Below are positions 46,403-59,390 of a DNA stretch of 64,000 nucleotides, in pieces. Position 1 is the first letter of the stretch. Every line of letters starts with the position of its first letter. The notes under the pieces are model-generated. The model did not search any database and was not told the origin of the DNA. It worked only from the letters and a program-made list of their open reading frames with translations. This DNA is from Hoplostethus atlanticus (lineage: Eukaryota > Chordata > Actinopteri > Trachichthyiformes > Trachichthyidae): contig JAXDDX010000003.1 in NCBI GenBank assembly GCA_034670405.1, positions 2,829,501 to 2,893,500 of the forward strand, written 5' to 3'. A program made the position numbers and the translations under genes.

Positions 46403-46893
46403 CTCCAAGTCTATGAGAGGCCATGTTTGAGTCTGTGTGAACAACATGGTACTGTATCTACTGTTTCAACTCATGTGTGAGTGTGTGGGTGCGTGGAAAG
46501 ATTAGTTTGTGCAGCTTGCGATGTATGCTCATATATTCCTTTTGTATGATCATTCTTACGTGGCTTTTTTAACGTCTCTTAATCTCCCTCTTTCTCTCTC
46601 TGTTTATATTGGCTCGTCTGTGCCTGTACGTGTGGCTCAGAGGAAAAAAAGTGCAGGATTGTAAACGAGAGGGAGTGGGGTGCACTAACAATGTTTGATA
46701 AGACCCTGGGGTTCCAAATGATCTCTCCTCTGTCTTTCCAGTCCTCCCCTTCCTCTCTCCATCCCCCTACTCCGCCTCTCCTCCGCTCCCTCCCACCCGC
46801 TTCCTCCCCGCACCGCGTTGCTTTGGGTAATTTAGCAGCAGCGGGGTATGCCTTCAAGCTCTCAGCCGCAAACAGATAAAGACACAAATGCAG

Positions 46894-46901
<8 letters not shown>

Positions 46902-46933
<32 letters not shown>
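46902..46933. repeat. (CA)16 microsatellite
   Basis: Perfect CA run of 32 nt. Confidence 0.97.
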
Positions 46934-46935
<2 letters not shown>

Positions 46936-49478
46936 CGTTTCCTTCAAATTAGACACAATGTTCTCAGCTCAACTCCCCAAAACACTTAAACTTTTGTGCA
47001 TAAACTTTTCTCTTTTCAGCTAGTCAGAGTGCAGGTGGAGGTTCCTGTTAGGTTTCAATGCACACGGAGGAGGAGGGCAGCAGGAAAGCTCAGCCTTTTA
47101 TAAAAGCTAAAGTTTCTACAAACAGACAAAAAGCTTACTCTATGAATATGGAAAATGCTTACGGTGCAGAGAGGCATAAACGTAAATAAACATATCCACA
47201 CAAACTTGCACACAGAGGTGCTTCTATACACACACACACATCCACAGATGCATACACACATACACGCAGTCATACATCTGATGCATTAATTATCTTCTTT
47301 GTTGGAGGAGAGAGAGAGAAAAGAAGAGGTGGGGGAAAAAAAGAGCAAATATCCTCTCATTTCCTTTTTTATTTCCTCTGCGTTGGGCTTGTCCCTGATG
47401 AGGTTATGGCTTCATTAAAACAGAACTAAGATCATAAGCTAGGCACACAAATTATGTTCCGATCGCCTCGTTCAAACGAGTCAGCATTAACGCAAAGAAA
47501 ACATTGTTTGGGAACTCGGCTCTACACAATGTTTGCGAGCGCACAAACGCACACATTTGGCAACTCCGGAGTGCAAATTTGCCATGACAATCTTTATTGG
47601 GAATACGTATGTGGGTTTGCCTGGGCTTGTGTGTGTGTGTGTGTGCGTGTGTGTGCGTGTGTGTATGTGCGTGTGCGAGCAAGGATAATTACACATCAAA
47701 AACATCCTGACCTCATGGGGAGGGTCCTGATTGAGAGTGTAGCTCTTATTAATGGACTCACTTTGATGTTGATAAGTCTCCTCTCTTCTGATGACTTTTC
47801 CCCATGTCCGGGATCAAACCCTTCCTCACAGACACACACTCACACACATTTACACCCACGTGTGTGCACTCATACACACTCAGTCTCTCTCTCTCTCCCT
47901 CTGTTTCTCTGCCCCCTATGTCCTTGCTGACTCCTATCTGCACATCCTCAAATCACCCCACAAACACACATGCCGGCTCTCTCTCTCTTTCTCTCTCTCT
48001 CTTTATACGCTTCCATACTCCACCGTCCTAAACTCTTCCTGTCTCTTTCTTCTCCTCCTCCTTTGTACATATAGGTCAAACCATGTTTTTTTCCCATGGT
48101 CTCATCATATGTTATATAGTGTGTTAAGAAAGTTTTTTTGCATTCAAAATAATGATAATAGGTTGTACTTAAGTGATGATGGTCAATGGTTGCAGGTTTT
48201 CAATAACTGTAGTTCTTCAAAGTAATTGCAAGGTTTTTGCAAAGCAATTGAGGGTTTCACTACATTCAGGATGAGTAGATGTTCATTTTAAGTTTGAATT
48301 GGAGTTTATGTTGAAAAGGAAGGTAAAAACGGAAGGTAAAAAAAAAAGACAGGTTGTACTATTCTTATTCAGACCTTGGTGGCGATTCTGAATGAGTGAA
48401 CAAGTAAGGAACAGTGTGTGTGTGTGTGTGTGTGCTTCAAACCTCTCTCTCTTTCTCTCTCACTCATCATCATTGACCCAGCACGATGCAGAGAGAGCCA
48501 AGGGCACAGCATGACTCACACCAGTTGATCCAGGATCTGCTTTTAATTCCACACTCCATTGCACTGAGAAACGAGAGACACGTCAGTGGTCTGAATTGAG
48601 ATCTGCACAGTCGCCACACTTCCATTGCAGTCAATGGGGCCACTAACGTAACAGGACAGATTTAATGGGTACACACCGGGTGCATGAACACACACACACA
48701 TTTGTATTGCAATTGTTGCAACAACACTTTACATGTAATCCCCTCTCTGTATAGCCCTGATCTATACAATAACCATTGGATACCTAACTTGAACTCTAAT
48801 TTTAATCTTAACCCATGAAATTCTTTCTAATGGAGTTTTTGAAATAGGCTTAATAAATGGTACATTTCTGTTCTCTTCTCTTGATAGCACACGTTGATTT
48901 TCACAAGATTATTGAACACAGGCGTGCATTTGCACCTCGTGTGTCGTGTTGCTTGTGTGTTTGTGTGTTAGTCGTAGGGAGGCTCTGTGAGTCTTGTTTT
49001 GCTTCTCATAGGTCAATTTTCTTCTCCAATAAAGGGAGGAGGTAGAGAGGAGTTGCATGTCATATCATCCCTCACCTCCTCCCTTTCCCTGTTTACTTAC
49101 TCTATCATGGTGGCAGTTATTTGCAGCATTTCCACTCAAGAAGTCTGTTGTCCACTGTATGTATGTACGCGTGTGTGCCTGCATCTATGTGCCTGTGTGT
49201 TTCTGCTTTTCTGTGAGAGCGGGTTAATGTGAGAGCCTTGCCTATACTCTGACACGGGATACCAACACAATACTCAGTATCTTTTCTTAAAACCATCTCT
49301 ACTGTACCCCTGTTACCATGGTAACTGTTTCCAGGTCCAGGATATCCCCATCTCTTTCTTAGTCTCTACTACCCACTTTACACTCCATAATTTCTAACTC
49401 TCTCCATCACCTTGCTTTCCCCATCAACTGTTACTCAGCAACTTGGCGCTGATAAGTGTTAGAGGTTGTGAGCGTGCC

Positions 49479-49480
<2 letters not shown>

Positions 49481-49524
<44 letters not shown>

Positions 49525-49634
49525 TGAGTGTGTGTTTGGTTTGAGTGGGGAAGTTCCCAGTATTTACGCAGTTCAGTGTCAGTAAAATTGAAATCCAGCA
49601 TCAGCATTTTGACAGAGAGCTGCACCCACACACA

Positions 49635-49679
<45 letters not shown>
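49481..49679. repeat. opposed (GT)21 and (CA)21 microsatellites
   Basis: GT run 49481-49522 and CA run 49637-49679 are complementary and about 115 nt apart, so one strand could fold into a 40-bp stem. Confidence 0.95.
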
Positions 49680-49680
<1 letters not shown>

Positions 49681-52595
49681 GCACTCTGAGAAACTTCTAC
49701 TTGAGGTGATGTAGTGTCTTGTAGTTTCCATGGTAACGTCTAGGGAGCGAATCAAGCAGGAGGGCCAGCATAACAAAAGAGAACACTGCCCCCCCACGAC
49801 GAGTGAGCGAGAGGAGAAAAAGGGAAGCATAGAGCAGAGAGAAAGTAAGACTGTGTATCAGAATGAGTCTTTGAGAATAAGAATTAGAGGGACGAAGAGA
49901 GATAGAGCATGTGAACAAGAGAATGACACGCCAACACATTTCTTTCTCTCCTCAAACATGATATGTATGTATGTAATCACAATACAATATAACCTTGAAA
50001 TCCTGACTGTGTGTGTTTTACAATCTCAGTACAAGAGTGATCACTTTGGGTGAAAGCCTGCAGGAATACTGGTGAACTCCTGTTGCTTAGTGGGAGATCC
50101 CTCCACTCACTTCCTCCCACAGGCAAGGAAACAGTGGTCGTCTCTGTTGTAATTCACACCAGCGTGTCAGCGACATATAAATTCTCTGTCAATATTTGTC
50201 CAATTTGACTTCCCATGGAAGACATCCACTTGTGCTAATCATGTTTGAGTGCAGGTCACCGACAGAAAGGTTTGTGGAGCGGTCTCCGTTGTGGAAGTTC
50301 CCTCCACACTGTAGGCATCTGCCATTAGTACCCTTACTTCTGGTGCAAAAGTACAAGCAAATACTGATGAGTTGTACAATTCTAGTTCTTGCTGAGAAAG
50401 AAATTGAAGTATAGAATGAATTGGAAATGACACCTAAAAACGACTGAAGTAAGAAGTAAAGCCAAATACCTTTCGAGGATTAGTATGTAAACAAAGTCAT
50501 CTGTTGACAAAATTCTAACACTTACAGACTCAATATTTTATTTCGGTTCTTTTTCAAAATAGACCGTTTGGAAGAAAGAACAAAAAAGAGAGAGAGAAAG
50601 CAACCAGTCACGCTACTAAAGAAAGCTCTGGAACAAAAGGTCGGCATAGGTTTGGAGGTATCACAAGATATTGAAATCATAATCAGGATTAGAAAAACAA
50701 TCACTTTTTTTATTTAAAAGAAAATCAGTCAACATTTGGGAGTAACACCTCTGATGGAGCATGTGATCAAGTTAAAAAAAAACATATAGAGAAGTGTTAT
50801 GTACGTGTTATGTTGTTGGTGGGAGAGCATATGGTGTTTTAACTCAACTCAACTTTACAGTGAGGATGAGAGGGTTTCCATCATCACCATCACCATCTCC
50901 CTTTGTCATTCCCCTTTACACCACAAATACTCACACACAAATCAACACAGACACGACACACACGTATAGATGATCGTCAACACATGGAAACAAGTAATGG
51001 CTCTCTTGTGTATGTATGTGTCTGTAGTGTTAGCTGGGGAAACAGCATGTCAAAAAGTGCTCTCTCTTCTTTCCCCTCCTTCTTTCTGCACCCCCTCGCC
51101 CCATCCCAACACACACACACACACACACACGCACACACGCTGTGTCTTTGACGCAGCGGTGTGTGCGATATTGCAAAACCAGTTAATTGAACTGGACATG
51201 AGAAAAGCAAAAGCTGTCGCGGCTAATTGAGACAAATGAAGCTGGTGATGATCAAGGGATAAGCAGCCTGTTTCAATGTCACTCCGACAAAGAGAGAAAG
51301 AGAGAGGAGGGAGACATGGAGCCAAAACACAGAACATATTACATATGACCCAGACACTATGTCTCAATGTCACAGTGCCTAGATGAAGGTTAGACTAATA
51401 TAAACCCAATATATGAGGCCGATATTGGGATTTTATAAAACATGTTTATTGTATAATTGATCAATACTACAAAAAACTGGCAATAAATATTGAGATCAGC
51501 CTTCAAAAACCAATATCAGTCGATCCCTCGTCCAGATGCATTGGCTTGCTCTTTCATGGAACCATATGCTCCCATATACCCTCAACTGCCTACTAGGGTA
51601 GTCACAAACAACTTGATTCACATTTTCAGTATGTGCAACTTTCATAGTCACTGTCCATTACTAACCATTGCCCATCTATCTCTATCGTTATAAGCAAATC
51701 ATTTGGCAATAGTTTGCACAAAATCCCCTTTATTGTGCAACCCCAAGGTAGTCATTAGCTCTAGTGAATGCTCTGCAGCCTTAATCTGTCTAATTGCTCT
51801 GCATTTGGAGGTGGGATATAAATGGGGCATTCACCGACACAATAGCTAATGCATTTGACCCCGCTGGTCAATAGCCATACGTTAGACTGATGTCAGTAGA
51901 AGACTCTAATTAGGCTCCAACACTATCCCAATAGACAATCTATAGCTATCTATCATATGGTAGAGAGGAGACGAGGAGGAGGAGAATGGATAAGTTGGCC
52001 CAAAGAGAGGAATAAGCATTCAGGCTGAACCTCAGCCATGTGAAGGAGGGACGGGAGCGGAGGGGCATGCCACTACATAGGCCCCTCGAGTATGAAAAGT
52101 ATATCGTATGATGAAGGGAAAAAAAAGAGAGGGAGGAGAGAGGGAGGAAAACAGAGATGAAGACAGGGAGAAAGGGTGGAGAAGGAAAGTTAGGAGCCCG
52201 TCAAAGACACAGAGAGAGAGACAGAGAGAAGCAGAGAGACAGGGAGGTGAGGGAAAGACATACAGAGAGGGGGGAACGGGGGTAAAGGAGGAGGATGGAG
52301 AGAAAGATTGAAACAGAGGGGAATATGGAGATACAGTTTAAATTCTGCTGTCTCTCGCTCCTTCCCTCCCTTTCTCTGATTCTCTGGTCTTTCCGCCTGC
52401 CTCTCTCATAGTGCGATAACAGATGTGGTAACATCTTCCACTACATTGGATCAGGAATCATTTCTAGCTGTACCCTGGTGTCAGATGGTAACACTATTCA
52501 TAGACAGCTAAAAGGGGATCAGCTACTTAACCCAAGCAGAGAGCAAGAGACAGAGATGGAAATTACAATTTCCCTGAGCTGTGTGTATGTGTATA
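49680..52595. other. no gene seen; possible old repeat fragment
   Basis: 51405-51530 contains ATGAGGCCGATATTGGG and CCAATATCAGTCGATCCCT, a wording typical of old fish DNA-transposon debris. GA-rich DNA lies at 52110-52320. No gene. Confidence 0.45.
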
Positions 52596-52651
52596 AGTAT
52601 GTGTGTGTGGGTGTTTGTGTGGGTGTTTGTGTGGGTGTTTGTGTGTGTGTG
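52596..52651. repeat. 12-bp minisatellite (GTGTGGGTGTTT)4
   Basis: Roughly four tandem copies of a 12-nt unit. Confidence 0.9.
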
Positions 52652-52772
52652 CACGCACAAATGTGGGTGGCTCTTTGTTCTGTGTGCGTGAGTATGTTGA
52701 TGTCAAAGGTGTGAACATGCTTATTGTTGCATGACTGACTAGGTGAACACGTATCTCTGACTTTATGCAAGT

Positions 52773-52784
52773 TTGTGTGTGTGT

Positions 52785-52848
<64 letters not shown>
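52773..52848. repeat. (GT)n microsatellite, about 76 nt
   Basis: The longest GT tract in the window, interrupted once by TA near 52789. Confidence 0.97.
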
Positions 52849-53945
52849 AGGCGCGTTTATTAACTTGCACAGTCACCCACTCCTTTTTAAAAATAGCAGC
52901 CTCTTGGCTGAGGCTGTCAACAGCAATGAGAAAATAAGGAGTTCCATTCTGGAGGTAGCTGCCTTCATAACACAATGAGCATTGGGTGGCTGAGGGAACA
53001 CACACACATACACACACACACACATTCAAGAACCCCTGAATTACAGGTAGTGTAAACATGCGTGTGTGTACGGGCACGCGCACACCCACACACACACACA
53101 CACGCTCACACAATTATTTTAAGTGGATACGACTAGAAGTTGAGCTCTTTGCTTGGTGAGTAGGTTGACTTTTTTATACACTTATTTCACTGCTATTGCC
53201 CTGATGCTCCTCCCCTCAGAGGACCTGTCTGAATAACCCTGCAGGATAGATACAGGGTGCAATGGGGAGAGGAGGGTTTCTCTCTACAGTGACTACCACT
53301 GTGTCGATCTGCATTTTAATATATCATCAATAATGTACTGATCTCCGTTGATGATAGGAAGTACCCTTGCACAGGCCAGGGTTTGTAGGAGCTTTGTAGA
53401 TACTAACCAAGCTTAAATAAAGCCATTACCACCCCTCTCTCTAGTTTGCTCTTTTTCTCTCAGGTTGAGTAGCTGATCCCAGTCTGGCACTCTGATCCAT
53501 TTTTCAAGTACAATCCATATTCCCTTTACACAGAGAGAGAAAGAGCGTGAGAGAGAGAGGGAGAGCGATACAAAGAAGCAGTGAAAGAGAAAGTAAACGA
53601 AAGGAGAGGAGACGAGGTAGAGCACTAAAGCCTCACAGTTGTTGCTGCTCAGCAGAAGTACAAAGTACAGCGTACGGCTTGCATTCCCACACTGTCTCAT
53701 TATTCCCCAAGATTCCAATTTGGCATTTGATGTTTTTCAGAGAGGCTTTCCTCTACCAGCATTCCCTGGGTGTCTTTCTATCACCCTCTTTATTCAGAAA
53801 AATGTTTGCACCCTTTTTTACTATCCCCTTTTTCCCCTTCATTTCTCAGAGAGACATATACACATAGATGCAGGCATGCATGCACAAACACACAAAGGAT
53901 GCATGCATGCACACATTCATATTCACTTCCACACACAGACTCAAA
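52849..53945. other. no gene seen
   Basis: Short CA runs at 53000-53025 and 53088-53103, GA-rich DNA 53530-53615. No protein-like frame. Confidence 0.5.
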
Positions 53946-54370
53946 CTAGCGCTTTCTAGGTGCTCATGGGGTGTGCATGATTGGAGTGAGTGAAACTATG
54001 TTGACTTTAAAAGCTCCAACTGTTAACAAGTGTTGTGGTAGCACAGTGTTGTTGTAACGAAGAGAATCACTGAACAAAATGTTTAATTCATGCATTGCCA
54101 CTACAGTTGAGCGAGCTGCTTCCTGGATTGTGGATATACAACACACCAGCTTCCAGTTGACTGATGTTTCTTGACTTCTACCGCACTGCCTGGTGTACAA
54201 GCGCACACTGGATTTCCATTATGAAGGGCTCTAAGGGCTCTAAGGGCTCTAAGGGCTCTTAGGGCTCTGGGTGGCCTAAACAATTACCCTAATTAGTGCA
54301 CAATGCAAAAAGTGTTACACACACACACACAATGCCCATTAGGTGCTTGGCCCTCCCACCTAATAAACAT
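53946..54370 (+). repeat. dispersed unidentified family, copy C (longest)
   Basis: Carries CTAGCGCTTTCTAGGTGCTC (as in copy B), then ATCACTGAACAAAATGTTTA and TGTGGATATACAACACACCA (as in copy A), then CTGCCTGGTGTACAAGCGCA and AGGTGCTTGGCCC. It includes a five-copy tandem GGGCTCTAA array at 54224-54270 where the other copies have one or two GGGCTCT words. Identity unknown. Confidence 0.6.
54224..54270. repeat. (GGGCTCTAA)5 minisatellite
   Basis: Five tandem copies of a 9-nt unit, the last two varying to GGGCTCTTA and GGGCTCTGG. Confidence 0.9.
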
Positions 54371-55753
54371 ACTTACACACACAAAGTCATGCATGCATGT
54401 GCATTTACACAAACACACACACACACTACAGTTTCACCTACAAGAACTGCCTTTCTATCTCTTACATCATTAAGAACAGCTCACCCGGAGATCGCACCCT
54501 ACTGGGCAACAACCCTAAAATAATATCAGAGCAGAACTCATGCCAGGCCAGCGGAAGCTTTCCTGTTAGTTTTTGCAGTCCACCTACAGTATGAAAAGTC
54601 ACATCGATCACAGTGCTATTCAAGCAAGGCCAAAGCCGGTATGTGGAGGATGGCTGGCTGCCAGCCAGGCTGGTACCTGTTGACAGCAGGAGGGTCATCA
54701 TTGTCTCTCTCTTGGCAATTAGCTAATTAGCCACACTGCTAATTAGCCCGAGTGCTACTCCAGTAAATCTATTGTTTGAGGTAGTAGGTATGGTGTGGTA
54801 CGGTCAGCTCTATTGTTTCCATACACTTAGTTTTTATCATCATCGGACAATGCATAAACCTAGCTTAATGTCAACATCATTGTTTCTATTCCATCGTTTA
54901 GGATACTGTAAAAGAGATCTATTAGTTGACTGCTATCGACAAGGTGTAAAACATATCACACCGTCACTGGTCTTACTGGACTTTTTTACAGGACATTGTA
55001 AAAATCCTGAGGCAAGCCCATCAGCAGACCGCTTGCATACACTTACATTTAACTATTATTGAGCGAAGTGTAAAAGTGACATTTTCCTAACGTTATATAT
55101 TTCTTCTTAGACATGATGGGATGAGATATCGACTGGCACCGAGCTCAGATCTGCCCTTTATTGGGTTAGTGGCTCACAAAGTAACTCTCAGACCCTCTTA
55201 TTTCAAGCGTATTTCTCTCCTTTGTTTACAATTCTTAGGTGGTGTATAAAGTAACGGAGTGAGCGACACATTTTGTATAGTTGCTCATTCAGGTTTGAAC
55301 ACAACATTCACTTCAAACCCACTTTAATGTACGCTATTTTATTCCCCAGCATTTGTCAGCACCTTGAGATACACAATGCTGTACTGTATGTAGGCCACTC
55401 CATTTTTCCCTTTTCCTTTTGTTTTATGGACTCTATTTCTCAGGCCTGTTTTCTATTCATAACTGCAAGTAAACACCAGGTGTCTGTGTGTTTTATAGCG
55501 CCTATCGTCCACCTCCACATTTTCTCTCGTCGCTGTCCCCGCCCCTCACCTCCTCCCTCTCGTTCCCTCTCTCCATTACCTTTTCTCTCTTTTTCACTGC
55601 CTCACTCTATCGTCTCCCTTCCTCCCTCTCTCGCTCCGTCTTCCCCTGCCTCTCATTCAGAGCCGGAGCAGCACCAGTCAAATTGATTTTGCCGCTGTGC
55701 TGAGGAGCCCCATCAACTCCGATTGGGTTTCCCACTTTCTCTCTCCCCCTGGC

Positions 55754-55756
<3 letters not shown>

Positions 55757-55794
<38 letters not shown>

Positions 55795-55899
55795 TTGTCT
55801 CTCACCATCTTTTTCTCCTCCTCTCCCATCCTGGTTTTCTCTCTCCTTTACCTCCTCTTTCTCTCTTCATCTAACCTCCTCCCCCTTTCTTCATCTTTC

Positions 55900-55947
<48 letters not shown>
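55757..55947. repeat. two (CT)n microsatellites
   Basis: CT runs at about 55757-55791 and 55905-55947 in a strongly pyrimidine-rich stretch. Confidence 0.95.
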
Positions 55948-55951
<4 letters not shown>

Positions 55952-56331
55952 TTCCCCCTGTTCCTATCTCTGTATACTCACGGCTATTTGTCAGCCAAAG
56001 CAGAAGTAATCTAGTGCTGAGGAAACAAGTGCAAATTCATGCTTCTGACAACACAGTTAAAATGCTTGATTGTGTGTGTGAGAGAGAAAATGAGAATGTA
56101 TGCTTATGTACTTACATGCATTTGTTTGTGTGTATGCATTAGTGAATCTGTGCACATTTGGTGAATTAGTCTATAAAATATTAAGTGTTGTGTGTATATT
56201 TGCAGTAAGTCTGTCTCTGTATGTGTGTATTGTGTGTATATAGTGTGTGCATGTTCTTTTTGAGCGCACATCTATGCGTGTTTGTTCGTATGTGTGCATA
56301 TACATGTGGGTTTGCCTCTGTGTGTGAATTC

Positions 56332-56358
56332 CTGTGTGTGTGTGTGTGTGTGTGTGTG
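56332..56358. repeat. (GT)13 microsatellite
   Basis: GT run of about 27 nt. Confidence 0.95.
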
Positions 56359-57365
56359 CGTGCGTGTTCTTTCACGCGCAGCTCCACTATAAATACTCAG
56401 CCGAGCAGATGTGCTCCATAAACAGATCATAGCAGATGATCTGGAGTGATGAATGACTCTCCAGGAAAATAATCCTACAGTGTAAGTGAGCAGCTTGCTC
56501 TGATCTCATTTCATCACCGTTCAGTTCTCCTCCATATGACTCACGCCGGTGTATGGGTCAAATTGCAATGGACAGCTTTTTGAGTGTTAACATTGATTTG
56601 TGGAATATCAATAAGGGAGTGTGCAAGAGTCACAACATGTTTTTCCTACATTGAGATACACGTACGGGCTCCGGAAGAAGTCAAAGACCAACACAAACGC
56701 AAAAATGATCACACATGGATAATCACACGCGACAAGAAGACAAAAGCGGTCTTTCACAGATATGACAGCCACCTCCTCCCAGTTTCACTGATCTAATTAC
56801 AGCACTGCTCAGCTCTGATCCATGTGACACACTTCATTTGAACACAGTAAAGACATTCTCAAGTGTGTTTCTTTAAGATACGTGAGTCTGCGTGTGTGTT
56901 AATGGAGGGTGAGGGTGAGGTGTTTGTGTATAAGTGGAGGACATTTGCTTGAAGGCGTTCTTACAACAAGCCAGCTAATTGTGATACAGCATGAAGTACA
57001 ACAGTTACTTGGAAACACAATAATAAAATATACATGAAGCCAAATCGATGTTTGGGCGCCGATATAATGTAGCTTAAGTGCCTCTGGGACCTAACTAAGT
57101 GAGAGGTGTGTGTGTGTTTTGAAGTTAATACAGTCTAACGTGTGTCTGTGTGTGTTGTTTGTACATGTGTTGTGTGAACCTAACGTAGTCTGAGGCATGT
57201 GTGGGTGTGTGCCTGTTACAGGATTACATCCAGCCTTGTGCCGATAGCCAAATCTCTGATTATTGACTGAAGAAAGAACAGGAAAGGAGAGAAGGAATAG
57301 ATCCAGGAGGGAAGAAATCGACGATGTGAGACATACCGGGGCAGTTGTTGTTGCCTAAAACTTAA

Positions 57366-57830
57366 AGGAAGTTTTTAGGAGTGTGGCCCAATTGGTCAAG
57401 TTACCTGTAAAGTGATGAGAACCAAACAAACACCAAAATCATCTGTGTCCTCTGTTGGCTCCAGTGCTCTATGCTACCTCTTTAGCAAGTTGTTTTTATC
57501 ATTATTATATGGCCTGTAGATTCAAAACTATTAAAAATGGTCATGAACTCAATACAGCTGATGTATTATAATGTTTTTGTTTTATACATTATTTTCACAT
57601 ATTTTGTGTTAATTTTACCAATCACCTACCCACCTTTAGAGCTGCTACAAGTTCTTATTTTCTCACTTTTGAGATAGTCACCTGCTATCATTCAATATAC
57701 TATATGTTAAAAGGTTAGCGTGGAGCACAGAACCGAACAAACTACTGAGGACACATGGATGCTTTTGGTGTTTATGTTCTTATCACTTAATGGGTAAGTT
57801 GACCAACGGGCCGATCTCCCCAAAACTCGG
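57366..57830. mobile_element. roughly 0.46-kb foldback element
   Basis: 57366-57487 matches the reverse complement of 57706-57830 imperfectly. Shared words include GAGGACACA, TTTTGGTGTTT, TCACTT and TTGACCAA(T/C)GGGCC. The 215-nt AT-rich spacer has no coding frame. It fits a MITE-like or foldback relic. Ends and target duplication not fixed. Confidence 0.6.
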
Positions 57831-57837
57831 TGTATTC

Positions 57838-58105
57838 CCTTCATGAAGTGGGCTTGTGATCAAAAGGTAGCCAGTTTGAATATCATTGGGCAATCTGGGG
57901 GCTGGGAAAGTGGAAAACTAATAGTCATATCTGCCAACCGTAGAAGGCTGTGGTTGTATTGTGTAAATGTGTGTATTGTGTCTTAATGTCTTATTTTGTA
58001 TTATTATTATCAGTTTCAGTGGAGAGTCTTAGTGTCTGATGGTCTAAATGCTGTCTTAGGTAAATGTGAAGGTGCAACAAACCTTTGCTGGGTGAATAAA
58101 GGTTT
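57838..58105 (+). mobile_element. tRNA-derived SINE, copy 3
   Basis: GAAGTGGGCTTGTGATCAAA and AGGTAGCCAGTTTGAATATC correspond to the box A-B region of copies 1 and 2. The 3' part is diverged and ends near AATAAAGGTTTTTT. It abuts the foldback element. Confidence 0.6.
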
Positions 58106-58327
58106 TTTAAAAAAGCTATAATTACTGGACAAAGAGGGCGTGAGAGAGACAGAAAGAAACCAGAGGGTAGACAGACTGATGTCATACAACAACAAAGTGA
58201 TACAACCAGATTGCCTCTCTCTATTTATTTAGAATCAAGTTGCTCGTAACAGTTTTTAATCACTTTCACCTCTGCCAGACAATGTTATGTAACAACCATA
58301 TGTTATTACACCTACTACAGACTAACA

Positions 58328-58478
58328 CACTCACACCAATTCCACCTGACTTGCATGTCTTTGGAATGTGGGAGCCAGACCAGAGCAAACCAAACATGTA
58401 ACCTCAACACCGAAAGGGCAAAGATTCGTACCCAGGACCTTGTTGCTATGAGGTGACAGTGCTAACCACTGAACCAAT
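58328..58478 (-). mobile_element. tRNA-derived SINE, third family
   Basis: The minus strand reads TGGTTCAGTGGTTAGCACTG (box A) and GTCCTGGGTACGAATCTTTG (box B), then a tail with TTTGGTTTGCTCTGGTCTGG and CAAAGACATGCAAGTCAGGT. This is the layout of one of the commonest fish SINE families. A (TTTC)n array lies on its promoter side. Confidence 0.8.
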
Positions 58479-58493
58479 TTTATCTTTGAAACA

Positions 58494-58511
58494 TTTCTTT
58501 CTTTCTTTCTT

Positions 58512-58571
<60 letters not shown>

Positions 58572-58573
58572 TC
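58494..58573. repeat. (TTTC)20 microsatellite
   Basis: 80 nt of TTTC with one TATC variant near 58514. It produces the Lys-Glu-Arg frame on the minus strand. Confidence 0.97.
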
Positions 58574-59390
58574 CACCTTCACAATTGCTCTCCCCTCTGC
58601 TCAATAAGCACTTCTGAGTGTGTGACATTTGACTGGCTCATTCTCCCTGAATGAAAGAAAAACATGAGGATAAATAACACAATTGTGCAACATCAAAACA
58701 TAGCCAGTGACCTTTTACAGCGACGATTGGGTTTTCTTAGATCTGTACTGTGCAAGAGAGAGAGAGAGGGGGTGGGATGAGACTGTGTTTGATCTTTTAA
58801 ACAGGCAGACACCCTGACAACCTAGACACTGGTGTAATTACTAGAGAGCTGAAGCAGATGGGAGGCATTGATCAGGAGCACGGAGCACAAACGTCCACAA
58901 ATACACACACACGCATGCACAAATGCAACACATGTAGAAACATCTGCCAGCGGGTGTATTCAAGCACACAAACTCATACACTCAACAAGCAGAGATCATT
59001 CCAGTCCCACAATTTTGAATGATGTGCATGTGTATGCACACATATCACTCATTTATATCAAACCTGAACCTAGATATTTCAAGACTAGAGACATTGACCA
59101 ACAAATTGTAAAATATTTCAACCTATTCTACTAGTGGTACATGAAAACCTGAGATGGGTTCATTCCAAATGTGTCATCCTGTTTATTAATGTTAATAATG
59201 TTATTAATACAACAGAATACTGGAAATCCAGGACCAGTGAGCATGTCCATTATACTAGAAGATGAAAATATACCCTACAATATTTCACTGATACATGGAA
59301 AACTCACAATTCCACATGTTCACTTTTTGTTGTTGTCTAAATTAAACGGAGGGTTGTTTTAAGTTAGACTCTAATCAATTGGATCAATTG
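58574..59390. other. no gene seen
   Basis: AT-rich with short CA patches. No supported feature. Confidence 0.45.

Larger units (their letters stand above)
45691..49480. other. no gene seen; several microsatellites
   Basis: (GT)17 at 46367-46401, (CA)16 at 46902-46933, GT/GTGC-rich tract 47630-47680, CT-rich tracts at 47885-48000. Open frames are Cys/Val, Thr/His or Ser/Leu runs. Confidence 0.5.
54371..57365. other. no gene seen; CT arrays
   Basis: Three CTAATTAG/CAATTAG words cluster at 54716-54749. (CT)n at 55757-55791 and 55905-55947 within a CT-rich 500 nt. GT run at 56332-56358. The longer frames here are Ser/Leu runs or unrecognised. Confidence 0.45.

Noticed and set aside
54772..55062. 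96-codon frame as a possible gene
   Set aside because: No start context, motif or family resemblance; length expected by chance.
58328..58478. tRNA gene on the minus strand
   Set aside because: Boxes A and B are tRNA-like, but the 3' portion is a SINE tail and no cloverleaf closes.
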